The position numbers were made by a program, and so were the translations under genes. The notes under the pieces are model-generated. The model saw nothing but the letters and a program-made list of their open reading frames with translations. It did no database searches and was not told the DNA's origin. From NCBI GenBank assembly GCA_964447275.1, contig CAYURI010000005.1:1-58238 (forward strand): a stretch of 58,238 nucleotides of DNA, in the 5' to 3' direction. Within the stretch, counting starts at the first letter, position 1, and each line of letters begins with the position of its first letter. This document shows, piece by piece, positions 1-8,713 of this stretch. Source of the stretch: DAOSVX01 sp964447275 (GTDB lineage Bacteria > Bacillota_I > Bacilli_A > RF39 > UBA660).

Positions 1-722
1 TTTTATTAATTGATGATATTCAATTTTTAGCTGGAGCAGAGAAGACCCAAAGAGAATTTTTTCATACCTTTAACGCTTTATATTCAGCAAATAAACAAAT
101 TGTTATTAGTTCAGATCGTTCACCAGATGAATTAAAAGTCCTAGAAGAAAGACTTCGTACCAGATTTGCTTGGGGACTTACAACTGATATATATCCACCA
201 GATATTGAACTTAAATCAAGAATATTAAAAAACAAAATAAATGGTCACCAAGTAGCGAAAATGATTGATGATGATGTTATTAACTTTATGGCTTGTTCTT
301 GTGAAAACGATGTAAGGCATTTAGAAGGAGCGATCACCAGATTATATGCCTATGCAGCTATTAATAACACCTCTAAAATTGATTTAACATTTGCGCAAGA
401 AGCTCTAAAAGATTTTATTAGTAAATCTACTTACTTTAAAAATGATGTTTCAAAAATACAAAGTGCCGTGGCAGAAGTTTATAAAATCACTATTGAAGAC
501 CTAAAAAGCAAGCGACGTAGTAGTAACATTGCCTTTCCAAGGCAAATAGGAATGTATTTAAGTAGAATGCTAACTGATGAGTCACTACAGAAGATTGGGT
601 TAGAATTTGGTAACAGAGATCACTCAACTGTATTACATGCTTATGAAAAAATAAATAAAGATTTAATAAGTAATCAGCAATTAAAAAAGATAATAGGGGA
701 AATAAAGGATAAAATAATATAA
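1..722 (+). CDS. dnaA: Chromosomal replication initiator DnaA (5' truncated)
   Basis: This is the C-terminal two-thirds of DnaA, read in frame from base 3; the gene begins before the window. The visible 239 residues open in the AAA+ Walker B region (LLIDDIQFL), continue through the sensor region (SSDRSP) and the RLRTRFAWGL arginine-finger region, and end with DNA-binding domain IV. That domain has the basic SKRRSSNIAFPRQ segment and the DnaA signature around GNRDHSTVLHA. DnaA binds origin boxes and melts oriC. The next gene is dnaN, the usual arrangement at bacterial origins. The stop is TAA at 720-722. Confidence 0.97.
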   Translation, partial: LLIDDIQFLAGAEKTQREFFHTFNALYSANKQIVISSDRSPDELKVLEERLRTRFAWGLTTDIYPPDIELKSRILKNKINGHQVAKMIDDDVINFMACSCENDVRHLEGAITRLYAYAAINNTSKIDLTFAQEALKDFISKSTYFKNDVSKIQSAVAEVYKITIEDLKSKRRSSNIAFPRQIGMYLSRMLTDESLQKIGLEFGNRDHSTVLHAYEKINKDLISNQQLKKIIGEIKDKII

Positions 723-856
723 CTGTTAATAAATAGCTAGTTAAAGATAGTTATCAACAATATAATATTTAATTAAATCTAGTGTTTTAGGTGTATAATT
801 AAGTTATGAACATTATTAACAGTATTATTAATATTAAAAAAGAAAGAAGGAATAAA
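723..856. other. Candidate oriC segment between dnaA and dnaN
   Basis: This AT-rich spacer holds four 9-mers close to the DnaA box TTATNCACA: TTATTAACA on the minus strand at 724-732, TTATCAACA at 751-759, TTATGAACA at 804-812 and TTATTAACA at 813-821. Each differs from the consensus at one key position. DnaA boxes in the dnaA-dnaN spacer are known in Bacilli. Chance matches are likely in such AT-rich DNA, so the clustering is suggestive only. The dnaN promoter (TATAAT near 795) lies inside the same spacer. Confidence 0.4.
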
Positions 857-1975
857 ATGAAATTTACGATTTCTAAAAACTTATTATTAGAAAATTTAAA
901 TTATGTTAACAAAGCTATATCAATTAAAAATATAATTCCAATACTTAATGGAATTAAATTTGAATTAAATGATGAAGGATTATATTTAACCGCAACTGAT
1001 TCAGAATTAACCATTCAAACTTTTATTGAAAAAAAGAAAATTAAGAATATTGAAAGTACAGGAACAATTATTATTCAAAGTAAATATTTAGTTGATATTA
1101 TTAGAAAGATGCCAGAAGAAGAAATTAATATTGAAGTAATTGATGGTTTGAAAATTAAAATTTATACTAATAAAAATCAATATTCATTAAATTGTTTAGA
1201 TCCAAAAGAATATCCAAAATTTAAAATTGAAACAAGTAAAACAATCTTTACTTTAGAATCAGATGTTCTAAAAAATTTAATTAATCAAACCTCATTTGCT
1301 ATATCAACTCAGGAATCTAGACCATTGTTAACTGGGATAAATTTAAAGATAACAGGAGATATTTTGGAATTAACAGCAACTGATTCATATCGCTTGGCGA
1401 AGAAGAGTATTAAATTAGCTACTGTTATTGAAGAAGAAATTAATATTGTTACTCCTGGAAAAAATTTAATTGAATTTGATAAAATATTAAATGAAAATAA
1501 ACCAGTAGAAATTAATATTTTTAGTAATAAGATAATTTTTAAATATGAAAATATTGTTTTTCAAACTAATTTATTAAATGGTACTTATCCAAACACTTCT
1601 AGTTTGATTCCCACAGATTTTGAACTAATCGTTGATATATCATTAAGTGATTATTATGATGCGATTGATAGAGCGGCTTTATTAACACAAAGCAAAGATA
1701 AAAATATTGTTAAAATGGAAATAGTAGATAATAATATGAAAATCAGTTCTTATGCATCAGAAATTGGTAAAGTAGAAGAAAATATTAATATTAAGAAGAA
1801 TAATAAGACAAATTTAGATATCTCTTTTAGTGCCAAATATATGCTTGAAGCTTTAAGGACAATTAAAGAAGATAAAATAATTATTCTTTTAAATTCTGAT
1901 GTTAAACCAATAATCATTAAGTCAGTTAAGGATGAATCTTTAATTCAACTGATACTACCAATTAAGACTTATTAA
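857..1975 (+). CDS. dnaN: DNA polymerase III beta subunit (sliding clamp)
   Basis: The 372-residue product has the three-domain clamp fold typical of DnaN, starting MKFTISKNLLLENL and ending in the conserved IIIKSVKDESLIQLILPIKTY region (cited in part). Two clamps close around DNA and tether the replicative polymerase. I chose ATG 857 because AGAAGGAATAAA sits just upstream and the clamp fold begins here; an in-frame ATG at 806 would add 17 non-conserved residues. It follows dnaA, and a terminator overlaps its stop codon. Confidence 0.95.
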   Translation: MKFTISKNLLLENLNYVNKAISIKNIIPILNGIKFELNDEGLYLTATDSELTIQTFIEKKKIKNIESTGTIIIQSKYLVDIIRKMPEEEINIEVIDGLKIKIYTNKNQYSLNCLDPKEYPKFKIETSKTIFTLESDVLKNLINQTSFAISTQESRPLLTGINLKITGDILELTATDSYRLAKKSIKLATVIEEEINIVTPGKNLIEFDKILNENKPVEINIFSNKIIFKYENIVFQTNLLNGTYPNTSSLIPTDFELIVDISLSDYYDAIDRAALLTQSKDKNIVKMEIVDNNMKISSYASEIGKVEENINIKKNNKTNLDISFSAKYMLEALRTIKEDKIIILLNSDVKPIIIKSVKDESLIQLILPIKTY

Positions 1976-1999
1976 AAACAACTTCGGTTGTTTTTTTAT
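1975..1999 (+). terminator. Terminator after dnaN
   Basis: An 8-bp stem (AAAACAAC/GTTGTTTT) closes on a stable TTCG tetraloop and runs into a T tract. It begins at the dnaN stop codon. Confidence 0.85.
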
Positions 2000-2072
2000 T
2001 TATTCCCATAAATCGACTAAATTCGCCTTTCAAAAGTGATATAACAGAGAACAAAAAAAGGAGGTGAATTTT

Positions 2073-2516
2073 ATGGATGAATACGAAATTAATGAGAAGA
2101 CTCTAGCAATTGTCCCTCTCGCAAATAACAAGACTAAAATTTTTGAGGATACAGATACTTACACAATTAACAAATCAGCAATTAAAATAATGGAAGATAG
2201 CTGTCAATTTTTTGGAAGTTCCTTATTAGGTAGGCAAAAAGGAACAACGAGATTAATTGGTGTTAGTCACAAAGCCCCAATAATAATTGAGGAAAGCAAA
2301 GAAATTATCTTTTTCCCAACTTCTTCACCAAGGAAAAGTATGTGTAGTTGGCTATCACTAAAAAATATTGATCGTTATTATACAAAGAATAAAAGCGTTC
2401 TTGTAAAATTTAAAAATAATACTCAAATAGAACTAAATATTTCATACGGGATAATCGATAATCAAGTGTTGAGAGCAACAAGATTAGAATCAGTGTTAAG
2501 AAGCCGAAAAAGTTAA
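2073..2516 (+). CDS. comK: ComK-family competence transcription factor
   Basis: The 147-residue protein matches ComK along its length. Visible hallmarks are CQFFGSSLLGRQKGT (about residues 44-58), SHKAPI, and a later FPTSSPRKSMCSWLSL segment, which correspond to conserved ComK blocks. ComK activates late competence genes for DNA uptake by binding paired AT-rich boxes. ATG 2073 sits 7 bases after a perfect AGGAGGTGA; a GTG at 2064 lies inside that ribosome site and is unlikely. The gene sits between dnaN and recF, where Bacillus carries the S4-domain gene yaaA, which is absent. The B. subtilis protein is about 192 residues, so this one lacks its C-terminal tail, the part linked to MecA/ClpCP degradation. 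Confidence 0.88.
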   Translation: MDEYEINEKTLAIVPLANNKTKIFEDTDTYTINKSAIKIMEDSCQFFGSSLLGRQKGTTRLIGVSHKAPIIIEESKEIIFFPTSSPRKSMCSWLSLKNIDRYYTKNKSVLVKFKNNTQIELNISYGIIDNQVLRATRLESVLRSRKS

Positions 2517-2542
2517 AAAAAGTTTATTTTAATGCAAAATAA

Positions 2543-2551
2543 TGATATAAT
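2543..2551 (+). promoter_or_regulatory. Extended -10 promoter element before recF
   Basis: TGATATAAT fits the extended -10 pattern TGnTATAAT. No convincing -35 is visible. It lies 70 bases upstream of recF. Confidence 0.5.
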
Positions 2552-2620
2552 ATATTTGTATGTATAGGTATACAGCAAATATGTTATTTTTTATTATTTA
2601 ATAGTTAAAGAGGCTTAAAT

Positions 2621-3718
2621 ATGCAAGTGATAAATTTGAAACTAACAAATTTTAGAAATTATGATCTTCTAAATTTAAGTTTTGCGAAAAAAAACATTTT
2701 CTTTGGCGAAAACGGTTCGGGGAAGACCAACATCTTAGAAGCCATATATGTTTTGGCTCTAACTAAATCGTTTCGCACTATTAATGATAGGGTACTTATT
2801 AGAACTAAAGCAAAAAATTTAAAAATAGAAGGTGAGATTCTAGAGAAGAGTAAAAAAAAATTTCTGTTTGAACTAAGCGAATTAGGAAAAACAGTAAAAA
2901 TCAATAATAAAAAAGTTGCTAAATTAAGTGAATATATTGCTAATGTTGCTGTAGTCCTTTTTAGTCCAGATGATTTTAAAATAATAAAAGACACACCAAA
3001 TGTACGAAGAAGGCTTTTAAATGTTGATGTTATTCAGTTTAACAAAGAATACTTAGGATTACTTAATAAGTATAACAAGACTTTAAAACATCGTAATTCT
3101 TATTTAAGAACAATGTACTTAAATAGTTTGGCAGACAAAGAATACTTAGATATTTTAACTGATAACTTAATTGATATTGGTTTAAAAATATATGATAAAA
3201 GAAAGGAATTCTTTAGTAAAATTAACCAATTCCTTGATAAGAAGTACTATAAAATAACCAAAATAGAGGGGTTAAAACTGGATTATTTATCAGAATATAA
3301 GAATTTAAATAAAAAAGAGCTCCAAGATAAATATAAAAAAAGCCTTTCTAAAGATTTAGCGTTTGGTAAAACCAATATTGGTGTTCACCATGATGATTAT
3401 AAATTCATTTTTAGAAAGAATAATATTAAAGATTATGGATCAGAAGGGCAACAGAAAAATGCTATACTCGCTTACAAATTGTCTTTAATTGATTTATTTA
3501 TGGAAGATAAAGGAAAAATACCAATATTGTTGTTAGATGATTTATTTAGTGAGTTAGATATTAAGAAAATTAATAATATAATTAATTTATTAAAAAAAAG
3601 AGTACAAATATTTATCACAGCCACAGAGTTAGAGGGATTAAATCAGAAATTAATGGCAAATAGCAAAGTTTTCAAAATTAAAAATGGGAAAGTAGAGGTA
3701 ATTCAAGATGAAGCATGA
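2621..3718 (+). CDS. recF: DNA replication/repair ATPase RecF
   Basis: This 365-residue SMC-like ATPase has Walker A GENGSGKTNILEAI at residues 29-42, an ABC-type signature near YGSEGQQKNAILAYKLSL (about 270-287) and Walker B LLLDDLFSELD (about 302-312). RecF with RecO and RecR loads RecA at gapped DNA. The start ATGCAAGTG gives the standard MQVINLKLTNFRNY N-terminus. The end overlaps gyrB by 11 bases, which implies translational coupling. The stop is TGA. Confidence 0.95.
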   Translation: MQVINLKLTNFRNYDLLNLSFAKKNIFFGENGSGKTNILEAIYVLALTKSFRTINDRVLIRTKAKNLKIEGEILEKSKKKFLFELSELGKTVKINNKKVAKLSEYIANVAVVLFSPDDFKIIKDTPNVRRRLLNVDVIQFNKEYLGLLNKYNKTLKHRNSYLRTMYLNSLADKEYLDILTDNLIDIGLKIYDKRKEFFSKINQFLDKKYYKITKIEGLKLDYLSEYKNLNKKELQDKYKKSLSKDLAFGKTNIGVHHDDYKFIFRKNNIKDYGSEGQQKNAILAYKLSLIDLFMEDKGKIPILLLDDLFSELDIKKINNIINLLKKRVQIFITATELEGLNQKLMANSKVFKIKNGKVEVIQDEA

Positions 3719-5624
3719 GTATACAGATAGTGATATTCAAGTATTAGAAGGTTTAGAAGCAGTAAGAAAAAGACCAGGTATGTATATAGGAAGTACCGGT
3801 GAAAAGGGCTTACATCATTTAGTGTGGGAAATTGTCGATAATGCGGTAGATGAAGCTTTGGCAGGATATTGTGATACGATTGAAGTGACAATTGAGAAAG
3901 ATAATATAGTAACAGTTAAAGATAACGGACGTGGTATGCCAACAGGAATGAATACTAAATCTGGCCTGTCAACCATTGAAACAATCTTTACAATTCTTCA
4001 TGCTGGCGGAAAATTTGGCGGCGAAGGCTATAAAGTATCAGGAGGCTTACACGGCGTTGGTGCTAGTGTTGTAAACGCTTTATCTAGCTGGTTAGAAGTA
4101 ATGGTCTATAAAGATTGTGTAGTCCATTATCAAAAGTTTGAAAAAGGTGGCAAACCGGTTGGCAAACTAGAAGTAATTGATAAGTGTGATTTAAGTAAAA
4201 GAGGCTCAACTGTAAGATTTAAAGCTGATCCAGAGATTTTTACAGAAACAACTGATTACGATTATGATGTATTATATAATCGTTTAAGAGAAATGGCGTT
4301 TTTAAATAAAGGCTTAAAAATAATTTTAAGAGACGAAAGAGCAGAGCTAAAGAAAGCCGAGTTTTGTTATGAAGGTGGCATTATTGAATATGTTCAAATG
4401 TTAAATAAAAGCAAAACGCCTATTCATGATAGCGTTATTTATGTTGATGGTAAGGAAGATGACATATCTATTGAAGTGGCAATGCAATATAACGAAGGAT
4501 ATAACCAAAGTATCTACTCATTTACCAATAACATCAATACCTATGAAGGTGGAACCCATGAGGAAGGCGTTAGAAATTCTTTAACAAGAATCATAAATAA
4601 TTACGCCAAAAGTGTTAAATATCTAAAAGATAGCGATGAAGCTCTTAGTGGTGATGATGTTAGAGAAGGTTTAACAATGATTATCTCTTGTAAGCATCCA
4701 AATCCTCAATTTGAGGGGCAAACCAAAACAAAACTAGGAAATAGCGAAGTAAGAAAAATTGCTTCTGATGTATTTTCGGAAGGATTAGAGAGATTCTTGT
4801 TAGAAAACCCAGATCAAGCTAAAATTGTCGTTGAAAAATGTATGCTTGCTTCCAGAGCTAGAATAGCTGCTAAAAAAGCTCGTGAAATAACTAGAAGAAA
4901 AGGCGATCTAGATTTACCAGGATTTATGGGAAAACTTGCTGATTGTAAGAGTAAAGACCGTACGGAGTGTGAGATTTTCTTAGTAGAGGGCGACTCAGCA
5001 GGTGGGTCAGCTAAAAAGGGTAGAGATAGTATGACTCAAGCCATTTTGCCTTTGCGTGGTAAGATTTTAAATGTTGAAAAAGCTCGTCTTGATAAAGCTT
5101 TAGGAAATGAAGAAATAAGAACGATTATTACTGCTTTTGGGACTGGTATTAGTGATGAATTTGATATTGAAAAATTAAGATATGACAAGATTATAATTAT
5201 GACAGATGCCGATGTAGATGGATCTCACATTAGAATATTGTTATTAACTTTATTTTACCGCTTTTTTAAAGAAATTGTTGAAAAAGGGCATGTTTATGCA
5301 GCTAATCCACCATTGTATTGCGTAAGACATGGCAAGACAATAAAGTATATATTAAATGAAGAGGAAAGAGTAGAATATCTTGCAAAATTAAGCGAAACGA
5401 ATACTAAGTTTGAAATTAGTAGGCATAAAGGGCTAGGAGAAATGAATCCTGATGAGTTAAGAGATACAACTATGGCAAAAGAAACAAGAACATTAAGAAG
5501 AATAACAGTTGAAGAAGCAATTGAGGCTGATAAAATATTTACTCAACTAATGGGCGAAGATGTTGAACCAAGAAGAGAGTTTATTGAACAAAACGCTTTA
5601 TTTGTTGAAAACTTGGATATATAG
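3708..5624 (+). CDS. gyrB: DNA gyrase subunit B
   Basis: The 638-residue protein has the GHKL ATPase motifs EIVDNAVDEA, GRGMPTG and GGLHGVGASVVNALS, then the TOPRIM motifs FLVEGDSAGGSAKKGRD and TDADVDGSHIR, and the C-terminal GLGEMNPDELRDTTM block. With GyrA it forms A2B2 gyrase and uses ATP to introduce negative supercoils. Length is normal. It begins inside recF and is followed 9 bases later by gyrA, so recF-gyrB-gyrA form one operon. Confidence 0.97.
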   Translation: MKHEYTDSDIQVLEGLEAVRKRPGMYIGSTGEKGLHHLVWEIVDNAVDEALAGYCDTIEVTIEKDNIVTVKDNGRGMPTGMNTKSGLSTIETIFTILHAGGKFGGEGYKVSGGLHGVGASVVNALSSWLEVMVYKDCVVHYQKFEKGGKPVGKLEVIDKCDLSKRGSTVRFKADPEIFTETTDYDYDVLYNRLREMAFLNKGLKIILRDERAELKKAEFCYEGGIIEYVQMLNKSKTPIHDSVIYVDGKEDDISIEVAMQYNEGYNQSIYSFTNNINTYEGGTHEEGVRNSLTRIINNYAKSVKYLKDSDEALSGDDVREGLTMIISCKHPNPQFEGQTKTKLGNSEVRKIASDVFSEGLERFLLENPDQAKIVVEKCMLASRARIAAKKAREITRRKGDLDLPGFMGKLADCKSKDRTECEIFLVEGDSAGGSAKKGRDSMTQAILPLRGKILNVEKARLDKALGNEEIRTIITAFGTGISDEFDIEKLRYDKIIIMTDADVDGSHIRILLLTLFYRFFKEIVEKGHVYAANPPLYCVRHGKTIKYILNEEERVEYLAKLSETNTKFEISRHKGLGEMNPDELRDTTMAKETRTLRRITVEEAIEADKIFTQLMGEDVEPRREFIEQNALFVENLDI

Positions 5625-5633
5625 GAGGGTTTT

Positions 5634-8048
5634 ATGGACAGAATAAATGAAAAAAACATCGTAGAGGAGGTTAAAAAAGCTTTTACTGATTACTCAATGA
5701 GTGTTATTGTTTCTAGAGCTATTCCGGACCTAAGAGATGGGCTAAAACCAGTTCATAGAAGAATTTTATACACAATGTATGAAAACGGTTTTACTCCTGA
5801 CAAACCATATCGTAAATGTGCTAAAACAGTCGGGGATGTAATGGGTAATTATCACCCACATGGAGATTCTTCTATTTACGAGGCAATGGTAAGAATGGCT
5901 CAAGACTTTAGTTATCGTTATATGCTTGTTGATGGACATGGTAATTTTGGTAACATGGACGGTGATGGAGCAGCAGCATATCGTTATACTGAAGCTAGAC
6001 TTTCAAAAATATCATTAGAATTACTAAGAGATATAAATAAAACGTCTGATTTCACCAAAAACTTTGATGAGACATTAGATGAACCGGTTGTTTTGTCTTC
6101 TAGATTCCCTAATATAATAGTTAATGGAACAATGGGAATTGCGGTCGGTATGGCCACTAATATTCCGCCTCATAATTTAGGGGAAGTAATAGATGGTTGT
6201 GTAGCATATATCAATAATCCAGATATTACATTGCCAGAACTAATGACTTATATAAAAGGACCAGACTTTCCAACTGGAGGAATAATTCTTGGTAATAGTG
6301 GGATTAAAAAAGCGTATGAAACCGGAAAAGGCTCAATAACAGTTAGATGTAGGGCCAGGATCGAAGATGAAAATGGTAAAAATCGTATTGTTATTAGTGA
6401 ATTGCCATATGGAATTAACACTCTAGATTTGAAAACCAAAATTGGTGAATTAGTAAGAAATAAAGTGTTAGATGGTATTTCTGATTACCATGATGCAACA
6501 GATTTAGATACAGGCGTTAACATTATTATCAGTGTTAAAAAAGAAGCTAATGCTAATGTTATATTAAATAACTTATTTAAACATACGCAGTTGCAGTCAA
6601 CATTTGGTATTATATTTTTAATGCTAGATCATGGCATTCCTAAGACCTTACCACTAAAAGATATAATTTCTAAGTATATTGACTATCAAAAAGAAGTAAT
6701 TATTAGAAGAACTAAATTCGATTTAGAAAAAGCTGAAAATAGGGTTCACATTTTAGAAGGCTTAAAGATAGCTTTAGATCATATTGATGAGATAATAAAG
6801 TTAATTAAAGCCGCTAAAAACGATGATGATGCTCAAAAAGGGTTACAAGAAAGATTTAATTTAACCGAAATCCAAGCTCAAGCTATTCTGGAGATGAAAT
6901 TAAGAAGATTAACAGGCTTAGAAAGAGAAAAGATTGAATCAGAGTTGAAGGAATTGCTAGAACTAATTGACAGCTTAAAGGCAATATTAGCTAGCGAAGC
7001 TAAAATTTTAGGTATTATTAAGGACGAATTGTTAGAAATAAAACAAAAATATGCTGACGAAAGAAGAACTGAAATAGACATGTCAGCAATCGAATACATT
7101 GAAGATGAGTCTTTAATACCTGAAGAAGAGATAATTGTAACACTTACTAACAAAGGGTATATCAAAAGATTAGCAATGGATGAATATAAGACCCAAAACC
7201 GCGGTGGGGTCGGTGTTAAGGGCATTACCACTAATGAAGAAGATTTTGTTGAACACTTGATTAACCTATCAACCCATGATTATTTATTGTGTTTTACTAA
7301 TAAAGGTAAGGTCTATCGCTTAAAAGGTTATGAAATTCCAGAATTTGGTAAACAAGCAAAAGGTTTACCAATAGTAAACTTAATTCAAATTGAAAAAGAC
7401 GAAACGGTAAATTCAATAATAAAATTAGCAAAGGATAACGAATATAAGCATTTGCTATTTGCAACCAAAAAAGGAATCGTTAAAAAAACAAGCATATCTG
7501 ATTTTGATAATATTCGTACAACTGGCAAGATATGTATAAGTTTAAGAGACGGTGATGAATTAATTGCGGTTAGAAAGACAACTGGTGAAGACGAGGTGTT
7601 ATTAGGATCATCTTTAGGCAGAATGGCCAAGTTTAACGAAAAAGATGTTAGAGTTATGGGCAGAACTGCTAGCGGTGTTAAAGGAATAAACCTAGGATTA
7701 GGTGATTGTATAGGAGCAGAAGTTGCTAATAGCAAACAGAGCATACTAATTGTTACTGAAAATGGTTATGGAAAGAAAACTCCTATAGAAGAGTACCGCT
7801 TATCAAAAAGAGGCAGTAAAGGCGTAAAAGCTTTAAGCATAACAGCGAAAAACGGTAATATTTCGTCTTTCAAAATTGTTAAAGATGATTCTGATGTAAT
7901 GATTATTACTAATTTTGGTACAGTAATAAGACTTCCTTTAGATCAAATATCAGAATTAGGAAGAGTTACACAAGGTGTAAGATTAATTAACTTAAAAGAA
8001 AATCAAAAAGTATCAACAATCAGTATAGTTGATAAATCGGCCGAATAA
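5634..8048 (+). CDS. gyrA: DNA gyrase subunit A
   Basis: The 804-residue protein carries the breakage-reunion domain with catalytic tyrosine in AAAYRYTEARLSKI and a quinolone-region sequence HPHGDSSIYEAMVRMAQ, which has the usual serine and acidic residue. The C-terminal half is a beta-pinwheel with a GyrA-box-like QNRGGVGVKG motif, which separates it from ParC. An AGGAGG-like site (taggagggttttatg) precedes ATG. The gene ends just before the partition-site cluster. Confidence 0.97.
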   Translation: MDRINEKNIVEEVKKAFTDYSMSVIVSRAIPDLRDGLKPVHRRILYTMYENGFTPDKPYRKCAKTVGDVMGNYHPHGDSSIYEAMVRMAQDFSYRYMLVDGHGNFGNMDGDGAAAYRYTEARLSKISLELLRDINKTSDFTKNFDETLDEPVVLSSRFPNIIVNGTMGIAVGMATNIPPHNLGEVIDGCVAYINNPDITLPELMTYIKGPDFPTGGIILGNSGIKKAYETGKGSITVRCRARIEDENGKNRIVISELPYGINTLDLKTKIGELVRNKVLDGISDYHDATDLDTGVNIIISVKKEANANVILNNLFKHTQLQSTFGIIFLMLDHGIPKTLPLKDIISKYIDYQKEVIIRRTKFDLEKAENRVHILEGLKIALDHIDEIIKLIKAAKNDDDAQKGLQERFNLTEIQAQAILEMKLRRLTGLEREKIESELKELLELIDSLKAILASEAKILGIIKDELLEIKQKYADERRTEIDMSAIEYIEDESLIPEEEIIVTLTNKGYIKRLAMDEYKTQNRGGVGVKGITTNEEDFVEHLINLSTHDYLLCFTNKGKVYRLKGYEIPEFGKQAKGLPIVNLIQIEKDETVNSIIKLAKDNEYKHLLFATKKGIVKKTSISDFDNIRTTGKICISLRDGDELIAVRKTTGEDEVLLGSSLGRMAKFNEKDVRVMGRTASGVKGINLGLGDCIGAEVANSKQSILIVTENGYGKKTPIEEYRLSKRGSKGVKALSITAKNGNISSFKIVKDDSDVMIITNFGTVIRLPLDQISELGRVTQGVRLINLKENQKVSTISIVDKSAE

Positions 8049-8058
8049 TTTAAAACAA

Positions 8059-8074
8059 TGTTTCACGTGAAACA
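8059..8074. promoter_or_regulatory. parS site 1 (ParB/Spo0J binding)
   Basis: The 16-base palindrome TGTTTCACGTGAAACA is identical to the published Bacillus parS consensus. It sits inside a longer 30-base perfect palindrome (8052-8081) that runs into a T tract, so it may also terminate gyrA transcription. ParB/Spo0J nucleates here and spreads to load SMC near the origin. Confidence 0.93.
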
Positions 8075-8093
8075 TTGTTTTTTTGATACAAAT

Positions 8094-8109
8094 TATTTCC
8101 CGGGAAATA
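8094..8109. promoter_or_regulatory. Noc-binding-site-type palindrome
   Basis: TATTTCCCGGGAAATA is identical to the Noc binding site (NBS) described for Bacillus Noc, the nucleoid-occlusion paralogue of ParB. It is the centre of a 24-base perfect palindrome (8090-8113). It lies between two parS sites, with centres 35 and 23 bases away. No parB or noc gene is in the window, so the reader protein is inferred. Confidence 0.82.
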
Positions 8110-8116
8110 ATTTTAA

Positions 8117-8132
8117 TGTTTCACGTGAAACA
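8117..8132. promoter_or_regulatory. parS site 2 (ParB/Spo0J binding)
   Basis: This is a second perfect TGTTTCACGTGAAACA palindrome. It ends 4 bases before the -35 of the SRP RNA promoter, so ParB bound here could touch transcription of that gene. Confidence 0.93.
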
Positions 8133-8136
8133 TAGG

Positions 8137-8165
8137 TTGATTAAAAAAAAATAAAATGCTATTAT
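8137..8165 (+). promoter_or_regulatory. Promoter of the SRP RNA gene
   Basis: TTGATT (8137-8142), a 17-base spacer and TATTAT (8160-8165) precede the SRP RNA. Confidence 0.7.
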
Positions 8166-8168
8166 TTA

Positions 8169-8248
8169 GTGGTGCAACAAGCCCGTTGATAAATAGTCAG
8201 GACCGGAAGGTAGCAGCTAAATCATTTAAGGCTTGTGTGCACTTTTTT
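8169..8248 (+). ncRNA. ffs: Signal recognition particle RNA (small bacterial type)
   Basis: The apical domain signature GTCAGGACCGGAAGGTAGCAGC is visible around 8197-8218 (shown here as the contiguous SRP core). The ends pair: ACAAGCC near 8177 with GGCTTGT near 8230, extended by GTGC/GCAC. The gene ends in a six-T tract. The RNA binds Ffh and targets membrane proteins co-translationally. It is the short 4.5S-like form of about 80 bases, not the long form with an Alu domain found in B. subtilis. It sits just before tadA and dnaX, a conserved location. Confidence 0.92.
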
Positions 8249-8262
8249 AAAGGAGTAAAAAA

Positions 8263-8673
8263 ATGATACATCATTATTTTGATATAGCAATAAAAGAATC
8301 TTTAAAAGCTGAGAAAAAAGAAAGTGTACCAATTGGTGCAGTAATAATAAAGGATAATAAAATAATCGCTAAAGCCCATAACATTAATTATAAATCTAAA
8401 AAAGTTATGGATCATGCTGAAATTATATGCATTAAAAAAGCCTCTAAGCTTCTTGGCGACTGGCGATTAACAAATTGTGATATGTATGTTACTTTAGAAC
8501 CTTGTAATATGTGTAAAGAAGTAATTAAGGCATCCAGGATTAGAAATGTTTATTATTTAACTCCACAAAAAGAGCTTGTTTGCAAATCGCAAACAAAGTT
8601 CTTTGCAGTAAAAAACATTAATAGTGAATTAACTGAAAAAAAATTAAAAACTTTCTTTAAAAAAAGAAGATAG
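8263..8673 (+). CDS. tadA: tRNA adenosine(34) deaminase
   Basis: The 136-residue zinc deaminase has DHAEIICIKKASK with the catalytic HAE, and LEPCNMCKEV with the PCxxC zinc ligands. It converts A34 to inosine in tRNA-Arg(ACG). Length is slightly below the usual 150-165. The AAAGGAG site precedes ATG, directly after the SRP RNA T tract. Confidence 0.9.
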   Translation: MIHHYFDIAIKESLKAEKKESVPIGAVIIKDNKIIAKAHNINYKSKKVMDHAEIICIKKASKLLGDWRLTNCDMYVTLEPCNMCKEVIKASRIRNVYYLTPQKELVCKSQTKFFAVKNINSELTEKKLKTFFKKRR

Positions 8674-8685
8674 AAAATAAAATTA

Positions 8686-8694
8686 TGATATAAT
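8686..8694 (+). promoter_or_regulatory. Extended -10 promoter element before dnaX
   Basis: TGATATAAT matches TGnTATAAT, 20 bases before the dnaX start codon. No clear -35 is visible. Confidence 0.5.
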
Positions 8695-8713
8695 TAATTC
8701 AGTGGGTGGGAAC

